A stretch of DNA of 64,000 nt from Saccharopolyspora ipomoeae (GCF_029952525.1 NZ_JASAOF010000002.1:372001-436000), one strand, 5' to 3'. Shown: positions 1 to 8,984, numbered from the stretch's first letter. Made by a program: numbers and translations. Notes: generated by a model not told the origin, from the letters alone.

Positions 1-1617
1 GATCAGCTGCTGGAGCTCGGCGAGGGCACCTTCCCAGGTGCCGACATGTCGACCAAGCTCAAGCTGCTCGGTGTCGACGTGGCCAGCTTCGGCGACGCGC
101 ACGGCACCACCGAGGGCGCGCTGGAGGTCGTCTACGCCAACAACGCGGCGGGCACCTACGCCAAGCTGGTGCTCTCCGACGACGCCCGGGTGCTGCTGGG
201 CGGGGTGCTGGTCGGTGACGCGAGCGCCTACGCGGTGCTGCGTCCGCTGGTGGACCGCGAGCTGCCCGCACCGCCGGAGCAGCTGCTGCTGCCCGCCGGG
301 TCCGGTGTGGACTCCGGTGCGCTGCCCGACGACGCGACGGTGTGCTCCTGCAACAACGTGACCAAGGGCGAGATCACCTGCGCGATCGCCGAGCACGGGC
401 TGGCCGACGTGCCGGAGGTCAAGTCCTGCACCAAGGCCGGCACCAGCTGCGGCTCGTGCGTGCCGATGCTCAAGACGCTGCTGAACGAGTGCGGCGTGGT
501 GACCTCGAAGGCGTTGTGCGAGCACTTCACCCAGTCGCGGGCGGAGCTGTTCGAGATCGCGCAGGCCACCGGCATCGGCTCGTTCTCGGAGCTGATCGCC
601 AAGCACGGGTCCGGACGCGGCTGCGACATCTGCAAGCCCGCGGTGGCCTCGATCCTGGCCAGCCTCGGCAACGGCCACATCCTGGAGGGCGAGCAGGCGT
701 CGCTGCAGGACACCAACGACCGGTTCCTGGCCAACATCCAGCGCAACGGCACCTACTCGGTGGTGCCGCGGGTGCCCGGCGGGGAGATCACCCCGGAGAA
801 GCTCATCGTGCTCGGCGAGGTCGCCAAGGAGTTCGGCCTCTACACCAAGATCACCGGCGGGCAGCGCATCGACCTCTTCGGCGCGCGGGTGGAGCAGCTG
901 CCGGAGATCTGGAAGAAGCTGGTGGACGCCGGTTTCGAGTCCGGGCACGCCTACGGCAAGGCGCTGCGGACGGTGAAGTCCTGCGTCGGCAACGACTGGT
1001 GCCGCTACGGCGTGCAGGACTCGGTGAGCATGGCGATCCGCCTGGAGCTGCGCTACCGGGGTCTGCGCTCGCCGCACAAGCTCAAGTCCGCGGTGTCGGG
1101 GTGCGCCCGCGAGTGCGCCGAGGCGCGCGGCAAGGACTTCGGCGTCATCGCCACCGACAAGGGCTGGAACCTCTACGTCGGCGGCAACGGCGGGTTCACC
1201 CCGCGCCACGCCGAGCTGCTGGCCGCCGACCTCGACGACGAGCGGCTGATCCAGCTCATCGACCGGTTCCTGATGTTCTACGTGCGCACCGCCGACCGGT
1301 TGCAGCGCACCTCGGCGTGGGTGGAGTCGCTCGACGGCGGGCTGGAGCACCTCAAGGAGGTCGTCGTCGAGGACTCGCTGGGCATCGCCGAGGAGCTGGA
1401 GGCCGCGATGCAGCGCCACGTCGACACCTACTCCGACGAGTGGGCGGGCGTGCTGTCGGACCCGGGCAAGCTCTCGCGGTTCGTGTCGTTCGTCAACGCC
1501 CCCGACGCGCCCGATCCCACCATCCGCTTCATCGAGGAACGCGGTCAGATCCGCCCGGGCCCGGTGAGCCTGCCGATGCCCGAGATCGTCGCCCCGAAAC
1601 AGGAGGTCCGCTCGTGA
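1..1617 (+). CDS. nirB: Nitrite reductase [NAD(P)H] large subunit, 3' part (5' end outside window)
   Basis: This is the C-terminal 538 residues of the cytoplasmic assimilatory nitrite reductase large subunit, which reduces nitrite to ammonium with NAD(P)H. The frame is open from base 1, so the FAD/NAD half lies upstream of the window. Numbering from the window edge, a BFD-like [2Fe-2S] domain shows C115-x-C117 and C150-x2-C153, followed by a GCDICKPA segment near 208. The sulfite/nitrite reductase domain has the siroheme/[4Fe-4S] ligand pairs C328-x5-C334 and C368-x3-C372. The TGA stop overlaps the nirD GTG start by 4 bases, which suggests translational coupling. The downstream genes contribute to siroheme, its cofactor. 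Identity is close to certain; only the N-terminal half is unseen. Confidence 0.95.
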   Translation, partial: DQLLELGEGTFPGADMSTKLKLLGVDVASFGDAHGTTEGALEVVYANNAAGTYAKLVLSDDARVLLGGVLVGDASAYAVLRPLVDRELPAPPEQLLLPAGSGVDSGALPDDATVCSCNNVTKGEITCAIAEHGLADVPEVKSCTKAGTSCGSCVPMLKTLLNECGVVTSKALCEHFTQSRAELFEIAQATGIGSFSELIAKHGSGRGCDICKPAVASILASLGNGHILEGEQASLQDTNDRFLANIQRNGTYSVVPRVPGGEITPEKLIVLGEVAKEFGLYTKITGGQRIDLFGARVEQLPEIWKKLVDAGFESGHAYGKALRTVKSCVGNDWCRYGVQDSVSMAIRLELRYRGLRSPHKLKSAVSGCARECAEARGKDFGVIATDKGWNLYVGGNGGFTPRHAELLAADLDDERLIQLIDRFLMFYVRTADRLQRTSAWVESLDGGLEHLKEVVVEDSLGIAEELEAAMQRHVDTYSDEWAGVLSDPGKLSRFVSFVNAPDAPDPTIRFIEERGQIRPGPVSLPMPEIVAPKQEVRS

Positions 1618-1937
1618 ACTGGCACCAGATCTGCGACATCGAACTGCTGCTGCCCGAGTACGGCGTTCCGGCGCTCATCGGCGAGCACCCGGTGGCGGTG
1701 TTCCGCACCCACGACGACGAGCTGTACGCGATCGGCAACGTCGACCCGTTCTGCGGGGCCGGGGTGATGAGCCGCGGCATCGTCGGTGACCGGGGCGGGG
1801 AGCCGACCGTGGCCTCGCCGATGCTCAAGCAGGTGTTCTCGCTGCGCACCGGGGAGTGCCTGGACGACCCGGGCGCGCGGCTGCCGGTGTTCCCGGTGCG
1901 CCGCCGCGAGACCGTCGTGGAGGTCGCGCTCCCTTGA
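1614..1937 (+). CDS. nirD: Nitrite reductase small subunit
   Basis: A 107-residue Rieske-fold small subunit that partners NirB in nitrite reduction. It starts at a GTG overlapping the nirB stop (GTGA) and reads VNWHQICDIELLLPEYG, typical of NirD N-termini. The length matches the family (about 105-120). As usual for NirD, the Cys/His pairs that bind the [2Fe-2S] cluster in true Rieske proteins are not present: the loop around CGAGVMSRGIVG has only one Cys and no CxH. It ends in a TGA that overlaps the TTG start of the next gene, so three genes are chained by 4-base overlaps. Confidence 0.93.
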   Translation: MNWHQICDIELLLPEYGVPALIGEHPVAVFRTHDDELYAIGNVDPFCGAGVMSRGIVGDRGGEPTVASPMLKQVFSLRTGECLDDPGARLPVFPVRRRETVVEVALP

Positions 1938-3079
1938 GCGAAGAACTGACCGGATACACCGTCGCGGTCACCGCGGCGAGACGGGCCGAGGAGCTGGGCT
2001 CGTTGCTGGAGCGCCGCGGCGCGCGGGTCGTGCACGGCCCGGCGCTGCGGATCCTCCCGCTGGCCGACGACACCGAGCTGCGCCGCGTCACCGACGAGTG
2101 CCTGCAGCACCCGCCGGACGCGGTCGTGGCCACCACCGGCATCGGCTTCCGGGGCTGGGTGGAGGCCGCCGACGGCTGGGGCGTGGGTGCCGAGCTGCTG
2201 GACGCGCTGAGCTCGGCGCGGCTGCTGGCGCGGGGGCCGAAGGCGCGGGGCGCGGTGCGGGCGGCCGGGCTGCCCGACCCGTGGTCGCCGACCTCGGAGT
2301 CCTCGGCGGAACTGCTGGAGCACCTGCTCGCCGAACCCCTCGACGGGCTGCGGATCGCGGTGCAGCTGCACGGCCAGCCGCTGCCGGACTTCGTCGAGGC
2401 GCTGCACTGCGCCGGGGCGAAGGTCATCGAGGTGCCGGTGTACCGGTGGACGGCACCGGCCGACATCACCGCGCTGGAGAGCCTGCTGGCGGCGGTGTGC
2501 GCGCACCAGGTCGACGCGGTGACCTTCACCAGCGCTCCGGCGGCGGCGAGCCTGCTGTCGTTGGCCGCCGAGCGGAACTGCCGGGACGAGCTGCTGACGG
2601 CGCTGCGCGGTCCGGTGCTGGCGGCGTGCGTGGGTCCGGTGACGCACGCGCCGCTGGCCGACCGCGGGGTGCCCGCGGTGATCCCGGAGCGGTTCCGGAT
2701 CGGCGCGCTGGTGCGGTCGTTGTGCGAGGCGCTGCCGATGCGCTCGCCGACGCTGCCGGTGGCCGGGCACAGCCTCCAGGTGCGCGGGCACGCCGCCATC
2801 CTCGACGGCGAGGTCAGGCAGCTGTCGCCGCAGGGAACGACGCTGCTGCGGGCGCTGGCCGAGCGGCCGGGCCGGGTGGTTTCGCGGCCGGCGCTGGCCG
2901 CGGCGCTCAACTGCGCCGGTGGCGGTGCCGCCGACGAGCACGCCGTCGAGCAGGCGGTGGCGCGGCTGCGGTCCTCGCTCGGCCGGCCGCAGCTGGTGCA
3001 GACCGTGATCAAACGCGGATACCGACTTCCGCTGGAACCGATGGGGGACTCCCCGCGATGCGCCGATCCGTTGCCGTGA
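1934..3079 (+). CDS. Uroporphyrinogen-III synthase fused to a C-terminal winged-helix DNA-binding domain
   Basis: A 381-residue protein. Residues about 1-265 look like uroporphyrinogen-III synthase (HemD fold): N-terminal YTVAVTAARRAEELGSLLE, a TGIGFRGW segment and a TFTSAPAAASLL segment like the second HemD lobe. HemD cyclises hydroxymethylbilane to uroporphyrinogen III, the branch point to siroheme. Residues about 275-375 form an OmpR/PhoB-type winged helix ending in TVIKRGYRLPLE, the usual wing of that family. The start is taken as TTG 1934 because it overlaps the nirD TGA by 4 bases like its neighbours; an upstream ATG at 1856 would run deep into nirD. Mycobacteria carry a similar HemD-like/regulatory fusion beside a sirohydrochlorin chelatase-like gene (known from memory). 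Whether it is enzyme, regulator or both cannot be read from sequence. Confidence 0.85.
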   Translation: MSEELTGYTVAVTAARRAEELGSLLERRGARVVHGPALRILPLADDTELRRVTDECLQHPPDAVVATTGIGFRGWVEAADGWGVGAELLDALSSARLLARGPKARGAVRAAGLPDPWSPTSESSAELLEHLLAEPLDGLRIAVQLHGQPLPDFVEALHCAGAKVIEVPVYRWTAPADITALESLLAAVCAHQVDAVTFTSAPAAASLLSLAAERNCRDELLTALRGPVLAACVGPVTHAPLADRGVPAVIPERFRIGALVRSLCEALPMRSPTLPVAGHSLQVRGHAAILDGEVRQLSPQGTTLLRALAERPGRVVSRPALAAALNCAGGGAADEHAVEQAVARLRSSLGRPQLVQTVIKRGYRLPLEPMGDSPRCADPLP

Positions 3080-3756
3080 ACCCCGCGCACCCGCCGCTGC
3101 TGCTGGTGGCCCACGGAACCCGCGACCCCGGGGGGCCGCGGGTGATCGAGCACCTGGCCGAGGCCGCCGCGCACCGGCTCGACGTGCCGGTGCACGTCGG
3201 CTACGTCGACGTCATCGGCCCGACCGTGGCCGAGGCGCTGGAGCAGGTGCCGGGTCCGGTGGTGGCGCTGCCCGCGTTCCTGGCGGCCGGGTACCACGTG
3301 CGCACCGACCTTCCCGAGCAGGTCGCGACCACCGACCGGCGGGACGTGACGATCACCGAACCGCTGGGGCCGGCGCGGGAGATCACCGAAGCGCTGCGGG
3401 ACCGGCTGACCGAGGCCGGTTGGCGCCCGGGTCACCGGGTGCTGTTCTCGGCGGCCGGATCCTCCGACGAACGCGCGCTGGCCGATGTGCGGGCGGCCGC
3501 GCGGCGGCTGGGTCGCGCGTGCGGGCAGTGGCTCAACCCCAGCTACGTCACCACGGCCGCCCCGGCGACCGAGGAGATCCACCAGCCCGGTGACTTCGTG
3601 GCCCCGTACCTGCTGGCCCCGGGCCTGTTCCACCGGCGGCTGGCCGCGCTTCCGGTGGCCGGGGTCGCCGAGCCGATCGGGGTGCACCCGGCGGTGGTGG
3701 AGTTGATCGCGCGCCGCTACCGCGCTGCGGCGCGCAGCGGCAGCACCGCGGCCTGA
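3076..3756 (+). CDS. Sirohydrochlorin chelatase-like protein (CbiX/SirB family)
   Basis: A 226-residue protein with the CbiX/SirB signature LLLVAHGTRDP near the N-terminus (catalytic-type His about residue 13) and a second conserved stretch FLAAGYHVRTDLP about residue 75. This family inserts Fe2+ or Co2+ into sirohydrochlorin. Beside nirBD and a HemD-like gene, ferrochelation to siroheme is the likely role. The length of two tandem chelatase half-domains fits. GTG 3076 is chosen because it overlaps the preceding TGA by 4 bases, matching the other junctions of this operon; an ATG at 3058 would give a 22-base overlap. Confidence 0.87.
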   Translation: MNPAHPPLLLVAHGTRDPGGPRVIEHLAEAAAHRLDVPVHVGYVDVIGPTVAEALEQVPGPVVALPAFLAAGYHVRTDLPEQVATTDRRDVTITEPLGPAREITEALRDRLTEAGWRPGHRVLFSAAGSSDERALADVRAAARRLGRACGQWLNPSYVTTAAPATEEIHQPGDFVAPYLLAPGLFHRRLAALPVAGVAEPIGVHPAVVELIARRYRAAARSGSTAA

Positions 3757-3852
3757 GCCGACCGTCGTGCGCGGACACCGCTCGTTCACCCGACACCACT
3801 GCCCTGTTCGCAGTAGCCTGAGCTGGTCCTGAAGTCGTAGAAGGGCACCGCG

Positions 3853-4242
3853 ATGGCCACCACCAGCTCCACGCACACCCAGCGCGGCCGCAAGTCGTCG
3901 GGGCCGAAGCAGACACGCTCGTCGGCTTCCGGTTCCAGTGCTCAGAAGACGGCGAGCGCGAAGAAGCCCGACTCCACCGGCGCCTCGATCCCGGTCCCCT
4001 ACGTCACCGCGTCCTGGCACACCACCCGGATCCCGCTGCCCGAGATGCCGGGCCGCGACAACCTCGCCTCCACGGTCACGGCGGTGCGCTCGAACCTGCC
4101 GTCGCCGGAGCAGATGCTGTTCTACGGCGGTCTGACCGCAGCGGCGGCGCTGAGCGTGATCGAGTGGCCGGTGGCCGCGGCGATCGGCATCGGCGCGGCC
4201 GTGATGCGGCGCAGCTCCGGACAGGACGCCGACCAAGACTGA
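3853..4242 (+). CDS. Small membrane protein of unknown function upstream of the P-type ATPase
   Basis: A 129-residue protein with no family I can name. Residues 1-45 are Ser/Thr/Lys rich and basic (many SSGPKQT/SAKK runs). The middle is a short amphipathic segment (YVTASWHTTRIPLPEMPGR). Residues about 88-120 are strongly hydrophobic (two short helices around YGGLTAAAALSVIEWPVAAAIG) before a basic/acidic tail, so it is probably membrane-associated with a basic cytoplasmic N-terminus. A GGGCAC stretch lies before the ATG. It ends 16 bases before the ATPase start, so the two are very likely co-transcribed. It could be an accessory subunit of the pump; that is inference from position only. Confidence 0.75.
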   Translation: MATTSSTHTQRGRKSSGPKQTRSSASGSSAQKTASAKKPDSTGASIPVPYVTASWHTTRIPLPEMPGRDNLASTVTAVRSNLPSPEQMLFYGGLTAAAALSVIEWPVAAAIGIGAAVMRRSSGQDADQD

Positions 4243-4258
4243 CCGCACTGGAGTGCCG

Positions 4259-7200
4259 ATGCCGCTGCGCCGGCTGCTGTCGCGAGCCGCCCAGATCGCC
4301 GCGCCGGTGCTGCGGGCCGCCCAGGTGGCCACTTCCTCCCCGTTCGATCGCCGTGTCTGGCGCGGCAGGGAGCGCAGCCACCTGGAGATGCGCGGTGTGC
4401 ACCTGCCCGACAACGAGCTCGCCGCCCAGGAGGTCGAACGACGCCTGGCGGAAATACCCGGCGTCCACGCGGCCGAGGTCAACGCCGTGCTCGGCCGCGT
4501 GGTGCTGCGGCACGATCCGGAACTGCCCGATCTCGACGAGCCGGTCCGGGTCGTCGGTGAGGTCGAAGCGGGCTTCGGCCTGGGTGATGCGGAGGTCGCG
4601 CCGCGCAGCGACCGGCATCCCGGCAACGCCGATGCGGTGCTGCGCGACGCCGGTGCGGTGGCGGTCTCCGCCGTCGGGCTCGGCTACTCGAGCCTGACGG
4701 CGTTGCTGCCGCTGCGGCTGGTCTCCCCGCTGGTGCCGGCCGCGGTGTCACTGGTCGACACGGTGCCGTGGATGCGGCGCGGGGTGCGCCAGGTCGTCGG
4801 ACGGACGCCGCTGGAGATCGCGCTCGCACTGGGCGGTGCCGCCGGGCAGGGCCTGGCCGGCCGACCGCTGGGGGCGCTGACCGATCTGTGCGGCCGGTTC
4901 TGCTCCGCTCGGGAAACCCTGTCGCGACACCAGGCCTGGCAGCACTGGGAGGGCAGGCTGCCGCACCGCTGCGCGGCGCTGCCGGTGCCGCCGCGGCCGT
5001 GCCCGCCGCCGGACGGTCCGGTCGAGCGCGTCGCCAACGCCTCCGGCACGGCCGCGGTGGGCGGCGCGACCACGGTGTACCTCCTCTCGCGCGCCCCGCA
5101 GCGGGCGCTGGGCGCGTTGCTGGCGGCGGTGCCCAAGCCCGCGGTCGCCGGGCGGGAGGCGTTCGCGACGTCGCTGAGCACCTCGCTGTCGGCACACGAA
5201 GGCCTGGTGCTGGAGCCGGACGCGCTGCGGCTGCTGGATCGGCTGGACACCGTGGTGTTCGACGCCGCGACGCTGCTGACCGGGCGCCGCGTGGTCGATT
5301 CGGTGATCGCGCTCGACGAGGAGGGCGAGGATCCGGCGCGGCTGTACGCCCGCGCGGCCGAACTCATCGACCCGGCCGAACCGAACGCGCCCCGCCACCA
5401 GGACCGCTGGGCGGTGCTGCCGCTGGACGACTGCGACCCGTTGCCCGATGCGATCGCGCAGGCCGCGGAGGACGAGACCGCGCGCGGAGCCACGGTGGTC
5501 GCGTTGCGGCGCGACGGCAGCACCGTGGCGCTGGTGGTGGTGGCCGACGAGCTCGATCCGCTGGCCGAGGCCCTGGTGGACACCGCCCGCGGCGTGGCGT
5601 CGAGCGTGCTGGTCGCCGGTTCCCGGGGCGGCCTGGACCGGCGGCTGGGCCTCGACGGCGCGATGCCCGGTGGCTCCCGGCTGGTCAGGGCCGTGCACCG
5701 GTTGCAGCGCGACGGCGCGGTCGTGGCGGTGGTCTCGCACCGCGACAGCGCCGCGCTGGCGGCCGCCGACCTCGGCATCGGACTCTCCACATCGGACCCG
5801 GCAGGGTGGGCCGCCGACGTGCTCTGCCCGCACGCCGGTGTGTTGCACACACTGCTCGGCTCAGCCGAGAACGCGCGCACCGCGAGCAGGTACGCCACCG
5901 GGATCTCCATGACCGGAGGCGTGCTGGGAGCGCTGTTCGCCGCGTTCGGCCCGGCCACCGGCGCCCCCGCGCGGGCCTCGATGCCGGTGCACGTGGCCAC
6001 CCTCTCCGCGTACGCGACCGGAACCTGGATCGCGCTGCGCGCGGCCAGCCTGCCCCCGCCCCTGCCGCGGGAGCGCACCCCGTGGCACGCGATGCCCGCC
6101 GCGGCGGTGCTCGCGACGCTGAACAGCTCCGAGCAGGGCCTGACCCAGGCGGTGGCCGCCGAGCGGCACCGTCCCACCGACGGCGCCGGCGACTCGCCGG
6201 GGGTGCTCGCGGCGACCATCGAGGGCCTGATCACGCCGATCACGCCGGTGCTGGGTGCCGGGGCGGTGATCTCGGCGGGCCTGGGATCGGTGATCGACGC
6301 GGTGCTCATCGGCGGCGTGCTGCTGGCCAGCGCCCTGATCGACGGCATCCAGCGCCGGGCCACCGACCGGGAGCTGGGCAAGTTGCTGGAGGCCGGGCAG
6401 ACCCCGGCCCGGCTGCGGCGCGAGGGCTGCAGCGAGATCGTGCCCGCCGACCGGCTGGTGCCCGGTGACGTCGTCGAACTGCGCGCGGGAGACGGTGTTC
6501 CGGCCGACTGCCGGGTGCTCGAGGCCGAATCGCTGGAGGTCGACGAATCCGGGCTGACCGGTGAGTCCCAGCTGGTCGCCAAGAACGCGGCCCCGACCAC
6601 GGCGCCGGCGGTCGCCGATCGGACCTGCATGCTCTACCAGGGCACCGTCATCGCCAGCGGCAGTGGCCTCGCGGTGGCGGTCGCCGTCGGCGGGCACACC
6701 GAGATGGGCCGCACCACCGCGCAGGTCACCGCGACCGACGACGAGACCGGGGTGGAGGTCCGGCTGGCGGAGCTGACCAAGAAGGTGCTGCCGGTCTCGA
6801 TCGGCGCCGGCGTGCTGCTGTTCGCCTCCGACCTGCTGCGCGGGGTGCCGATGGGGCAGACCATCGCGCGCTCGGTCGGCCTGGCGGTGGCCGCCGTTCC
6901 GGAAGGGCTGCCGTTCGTGGCCACGCTCGCCGAGCTGGCCGCCGCGCGCCGGATGTCGCAGCGCGGCGTGCTGGTGCGCAGCCCCGCGACCATCGAGGCA
7001 CTCGGCCGGGTCGACGCGCTGTGCTTCGACAAGACCGGCACCCTGACCCAGGGCCGCATCGCGCTCGGCGAGGTCTCCGACGGCCGCGAGTGCCGGGACA
7101 TGGACGAGCTGGAGCCGGTGCACCGGGAGATCGTGGCGGCGGCGCTGCGCGCCACTCCCCGACCGGAGGACGACCACCCGCTGCCGCACCTGACCGACCG

Positions 7201-8596
7201 CGCGGTGCTCGAAGGCGCGCGCGGAATCGGTCTGGACACCGACGGCGCGGTGCTCGCGGAGCTGCCCTTCGAGCCCTCGCGCGGTTTCCACGCCGTGCAC
7301 ACCGACCGGCTGCTGTCGGTCAAGGGCGCACCGGAGGTGATGCTGGAACGCTGCGCCCGCTGGCGGCGCGACGGGCAGCCGCACCCGTTCGACGAGCAAG
7401 CCCGCGCCGACATCGAGGCCGAGGTGGAACGGCTGGCACTGCGCGGCTTCCGGCTGCTGGCCGTCGCCGAACGCCGGGTGGACCCCGGTTTCGGGCTCGA
7501 CGAATCCACCGTGGACGACCTGGAGCTGGTGGGGCTGCTGGGTCTGGCCGATCCGGTCCACGCCACCGCGGCGGAGGCGGTGGGCCGGCTGGGTCGTGCG
7601 GGCGTGGACGTCATCATGATCACCGGCGATCACCCCAGCACCGCCGAGGCCATCGCCGCCGAGCTCGGCATGCTCGGCGACAAGCGCGTGCTCACCGGCG
7701 CCGAGCTGGACCTGCTCGACGACGAGCAGCTCGCCGGCGAAGTGCCGAAGGTGGCGGTGTTCGCCCGGGTCAGCCCGGGCCAGAAGGCGCGGATCGTGCG
7801 CTGCCTGCGCGATGCGGGCCGAGTGGTCGCCATGACCGGCGACGGCGCCAACGACGTGCCCGCGATCAACCTGGCGCACGTGGGCATCGCCTTCGGCTCC
7901 CACGCCACCCCCGCCGCCCGCGATGCCGCCGACCTGGTGGTCGCCGACGACAGGATCGAGACGCTCACCGAGGGCATCGCCGAGGGCCGGGGCATGTGGA
8001 TCTCGGTGCGCGAGGCGCTGGCGGTGCTGCTGGGCGGCAACCTCGGCGAGATCGGCTACGCGCTGGGCACGGGGTTGATCAGCCCCTCGGCCGCGCTCAA
8101 CGCCCGGCAGCTGCTGGTGGTCAACATGCTCACCGACGTGCTGCCCACGATCGCGATCGCGGTCCGCCCGCCCGCCGACCGGACCCCGGAGAAGCTGCTG
8201 TCCGAAGGCCCGGACGCCTCGCTGGGTTCGACCCTGGCCCGCGAGATCGGCGCCCGCGCCGTGGGCACCGCGGTCGCAGCCGGACTGTCCTGGACGCTGA
8301 CCCGGCCGCTGGCCACCGCCGGGCAGGCCCGCACCGCGGGGCTGGTGGGCTTGGTGTCCACCCAGCTGGCCCAGACGCTGACCTCGCGCGGCCGCACCCC
8401 GCTGGTGGTGCTGGCCGCCGCGGGCTCGGCGCTGGTGCTGGTCGCGCTGGTGCAGATCCCCGGCGTGAGCCAGTTCTTCGGCAGCACCCCGCTGCTGCCG
8501 CACCAGTGGGCGATCGCGCTGGGCGCCTCGGTCGTGGTGGCGCTGGCGGTGCAGGTGTGGCAGCAGTGGCCCGCGGGGCGCATGATCACTGCTTGA
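4259..8596 (+). CDS. Very large P-type cation-transporting ATPase (CtpI-like) with a degenerate second P domain
   Basis: A 1445-residue integral membrane ATPase, about twice the usual length and comparable to mycobacterial CtpI. The C-terminal half is a complete pump: TGES actuator loop at about 767-770, PEGLP in the ion-binding helix at about 881-885 (class II type), phosphorylation motif DKTGTLT with Asp about 924, MITGDHPST hinge and GDGANDVP starting about 1195. Paired hydrophobic helices follow at the end. The N-terminus has an HMA-like fold without CxxC (EVERRLAEIPGVHAAEVNAV). Residues about 325-510 resemble a P domain that has lost its catalytic residues: VVFDAATLLTG with Asp about 335, and SHRDSAALAAADLGIGLS about 493 where GDGxND would sit. 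ATG 4259 is preferred over GTG 4253 because GGAG at 4250-4253 is then 5 bases away. The transported ion is unknown. Confidence 0.9.
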   Translation: MPLRRLLSRAAQIAAPVLRAAQVATSSPFDRRVWRGRERSHLEMRGVHLPDNELAAQEVERRLAEIPGVHAAEVNAVLGRVVLRHDPELPDLDEPVRVVGEVEAGFGLGDAEVAPRSDRHPGNADAVLRDAGAVAVSAVGLGYSSLTALLPLRLVSPLVPAAVSLVDTVPWMRRGVRQVVGRTPLEIALALGGAAGQGLAGRPLGALTDLCGRFCSARETLSRHQAWQHWEGRLPHRCAALPVPPRPCPPPDGPVERVANASGTAAVGGATTVYLLSRAPQRALGALLAAVPKPAVAGREAFATSLSTSLSAHEGLVLEPDALRLLDRLDTVVFDAATLLTGRRVVDSVIALDEEGEDPARLYARAAELIDPAEPNAPRHQDRWAVLPLDDCDPLPDAIAQAAEDETARGATVVALRRDGSTVALVVVADELDPLAEALVDTARGVASSVLVAGSRGGLDRRLGLDGAMPGGSRLVRAVHRLQRDGAVVAVVSHRDSAALAAADLGIGLSTSDPAGWAADVLCPHAGVLHTLLGSAENARTASRYATGISMTGGVLGALFAAFGPATGAPARASMPVHVATLSAYATGTWIALRAASLPPPLPRERTPWHAMPAAAVLATLNSSEQGLTQAVAAERHRPTDGAGDSPGVLAATIEGLITPITPVLGAGAVISAGLGSVIDAVLIGGVLLASALIDGIQRRATDRELGKLLEAGQTPARLRREGCSEIVPADRLVPGDVVELRAGDGVPADCRVLEAESLEVDESGLTGESQLVAKNAAPTTAPAVADRTCMLYQGTVIASGSGLAVAVAVGGHTEMGRTTAQVTATDDETGVEVRLAELTKKVLPVSIGAGVLLFASDLLRGVPMGQTIARSVGLAVAAVPEGLPFVATLAELAAARRMSQRGVLVRSPATIEALGRVDALCFDKTGTLTQGRIALGEVSDGRECRDMDELEPVHREIVAAALRATPRPEDDHPLPHLTDRAVLEGARGIGLDTDGAVLAELPFEPSRGFHAVHTDRLLSVKGAPEVMLERCARWRRDGQPHPFDEQARADIEAEVERLALRGFRLLAVAERRVDPGFGLDESTVDDLELVGLLGLADPVHATAAEAVGRLGRAGVDVIMITGDHPSTAEAIAAELGMLGDKRVLTGAELDLLDDEQLAGEVPKVAVFARVSPGQKARIVRCLRDAGRVVAMTGDGANDVPAINLAHVGIAFGSHATPAARDAADLVVADDRIETLTEGIAEGRGMWISVREALAVLLGGNLGEIGYALGTGLISPSAALNARQLLVVNMLTDVLPTIAIAVRPPADRTPEKLLSEGPDASLGSTLAREIGARAVGTAVAAGLSWTLTRPLATAGQARTAGLVGLVSTQLAQTLTSRGRTPLVVLAAAGSALVLVALVQIPGVSQFFGSTPLLPHQWAIALGASVVVALAVQVWQQWPAGRMITA

Positions 8597-8711
8597 CCTG
8601 CAGAGTTGAGCACCGGTTCACCGGCCGGTCACCTGCGTTGCGAACACGGCTAACCCGCCGCCCGCACGCTCGGAGGCGTTCCGCACCACCGACACCGACG
8701 AGGGCGCCACG

Positions 8712-8810
8712 ATGCCTCAGTTCCTGACCACGATCATCACCGGCGTGGCGATCGCCCTGCTTGAGACGCTGGTCGTCCACCTGGTCAAGAAAGCCGTGCG
8801 CGCGGCCTGA
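8712..8810 (+). CDS. 32-residue single-span membrane peptide
   Basis: A small open frame starting at ATG 8712 with an AGGG ribosome site 7 bases upstream. It encodes a peptide with one hydrophobic helix (ITGVAIALLETLVVHLV) followed by a basic tail (KKAVRAA), the usual inside-positive topology signal. It lies 115 bases after the P-type ATPase on the same strand. A protein of this size would be missed by most gene callers. The ribosome site, hydrophobic core and charged tail together make it plausible. Role unknown; a regulator of the neighbouring pump is possible but speculative. Confidence 0.55.
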   Translation: MPQFLTTIITGVAIALLETLVVHLVKKAVRAA

Positions 8811-8984
8811 ACCGGTCCGCGACCGCTGACGCCAGAACAAACGCACACGGGAAACCCCGGTGGGGCGCCATAGGGCGACACCGCCGGATGTCCGCATTCG
8901 CCGGGCCGGGCCATCCGGTCCGGCGAATTTCGCGCCCCGGCGGGTGTGCCAGAACGGAAACGCGGTGTTGCGGACTGGAAACAC

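Noticed and set aside
1825-4626. A long (933-codon) antisense frame opposite hemD-like, chelatase and ATPase genes
   Set aside because: Its composition (Arg/Pro/Ser rich) is the usual shadow of high-GC codon bias; motif-bearing genes occupy the other strand.
5861-8503. An 880-codon antisense frame inside the P-type ATPase
   Set aside because: The ATPase motifs on the plus strand are complete, and the antisense product is His/Gln/Arg-rich low complexity.
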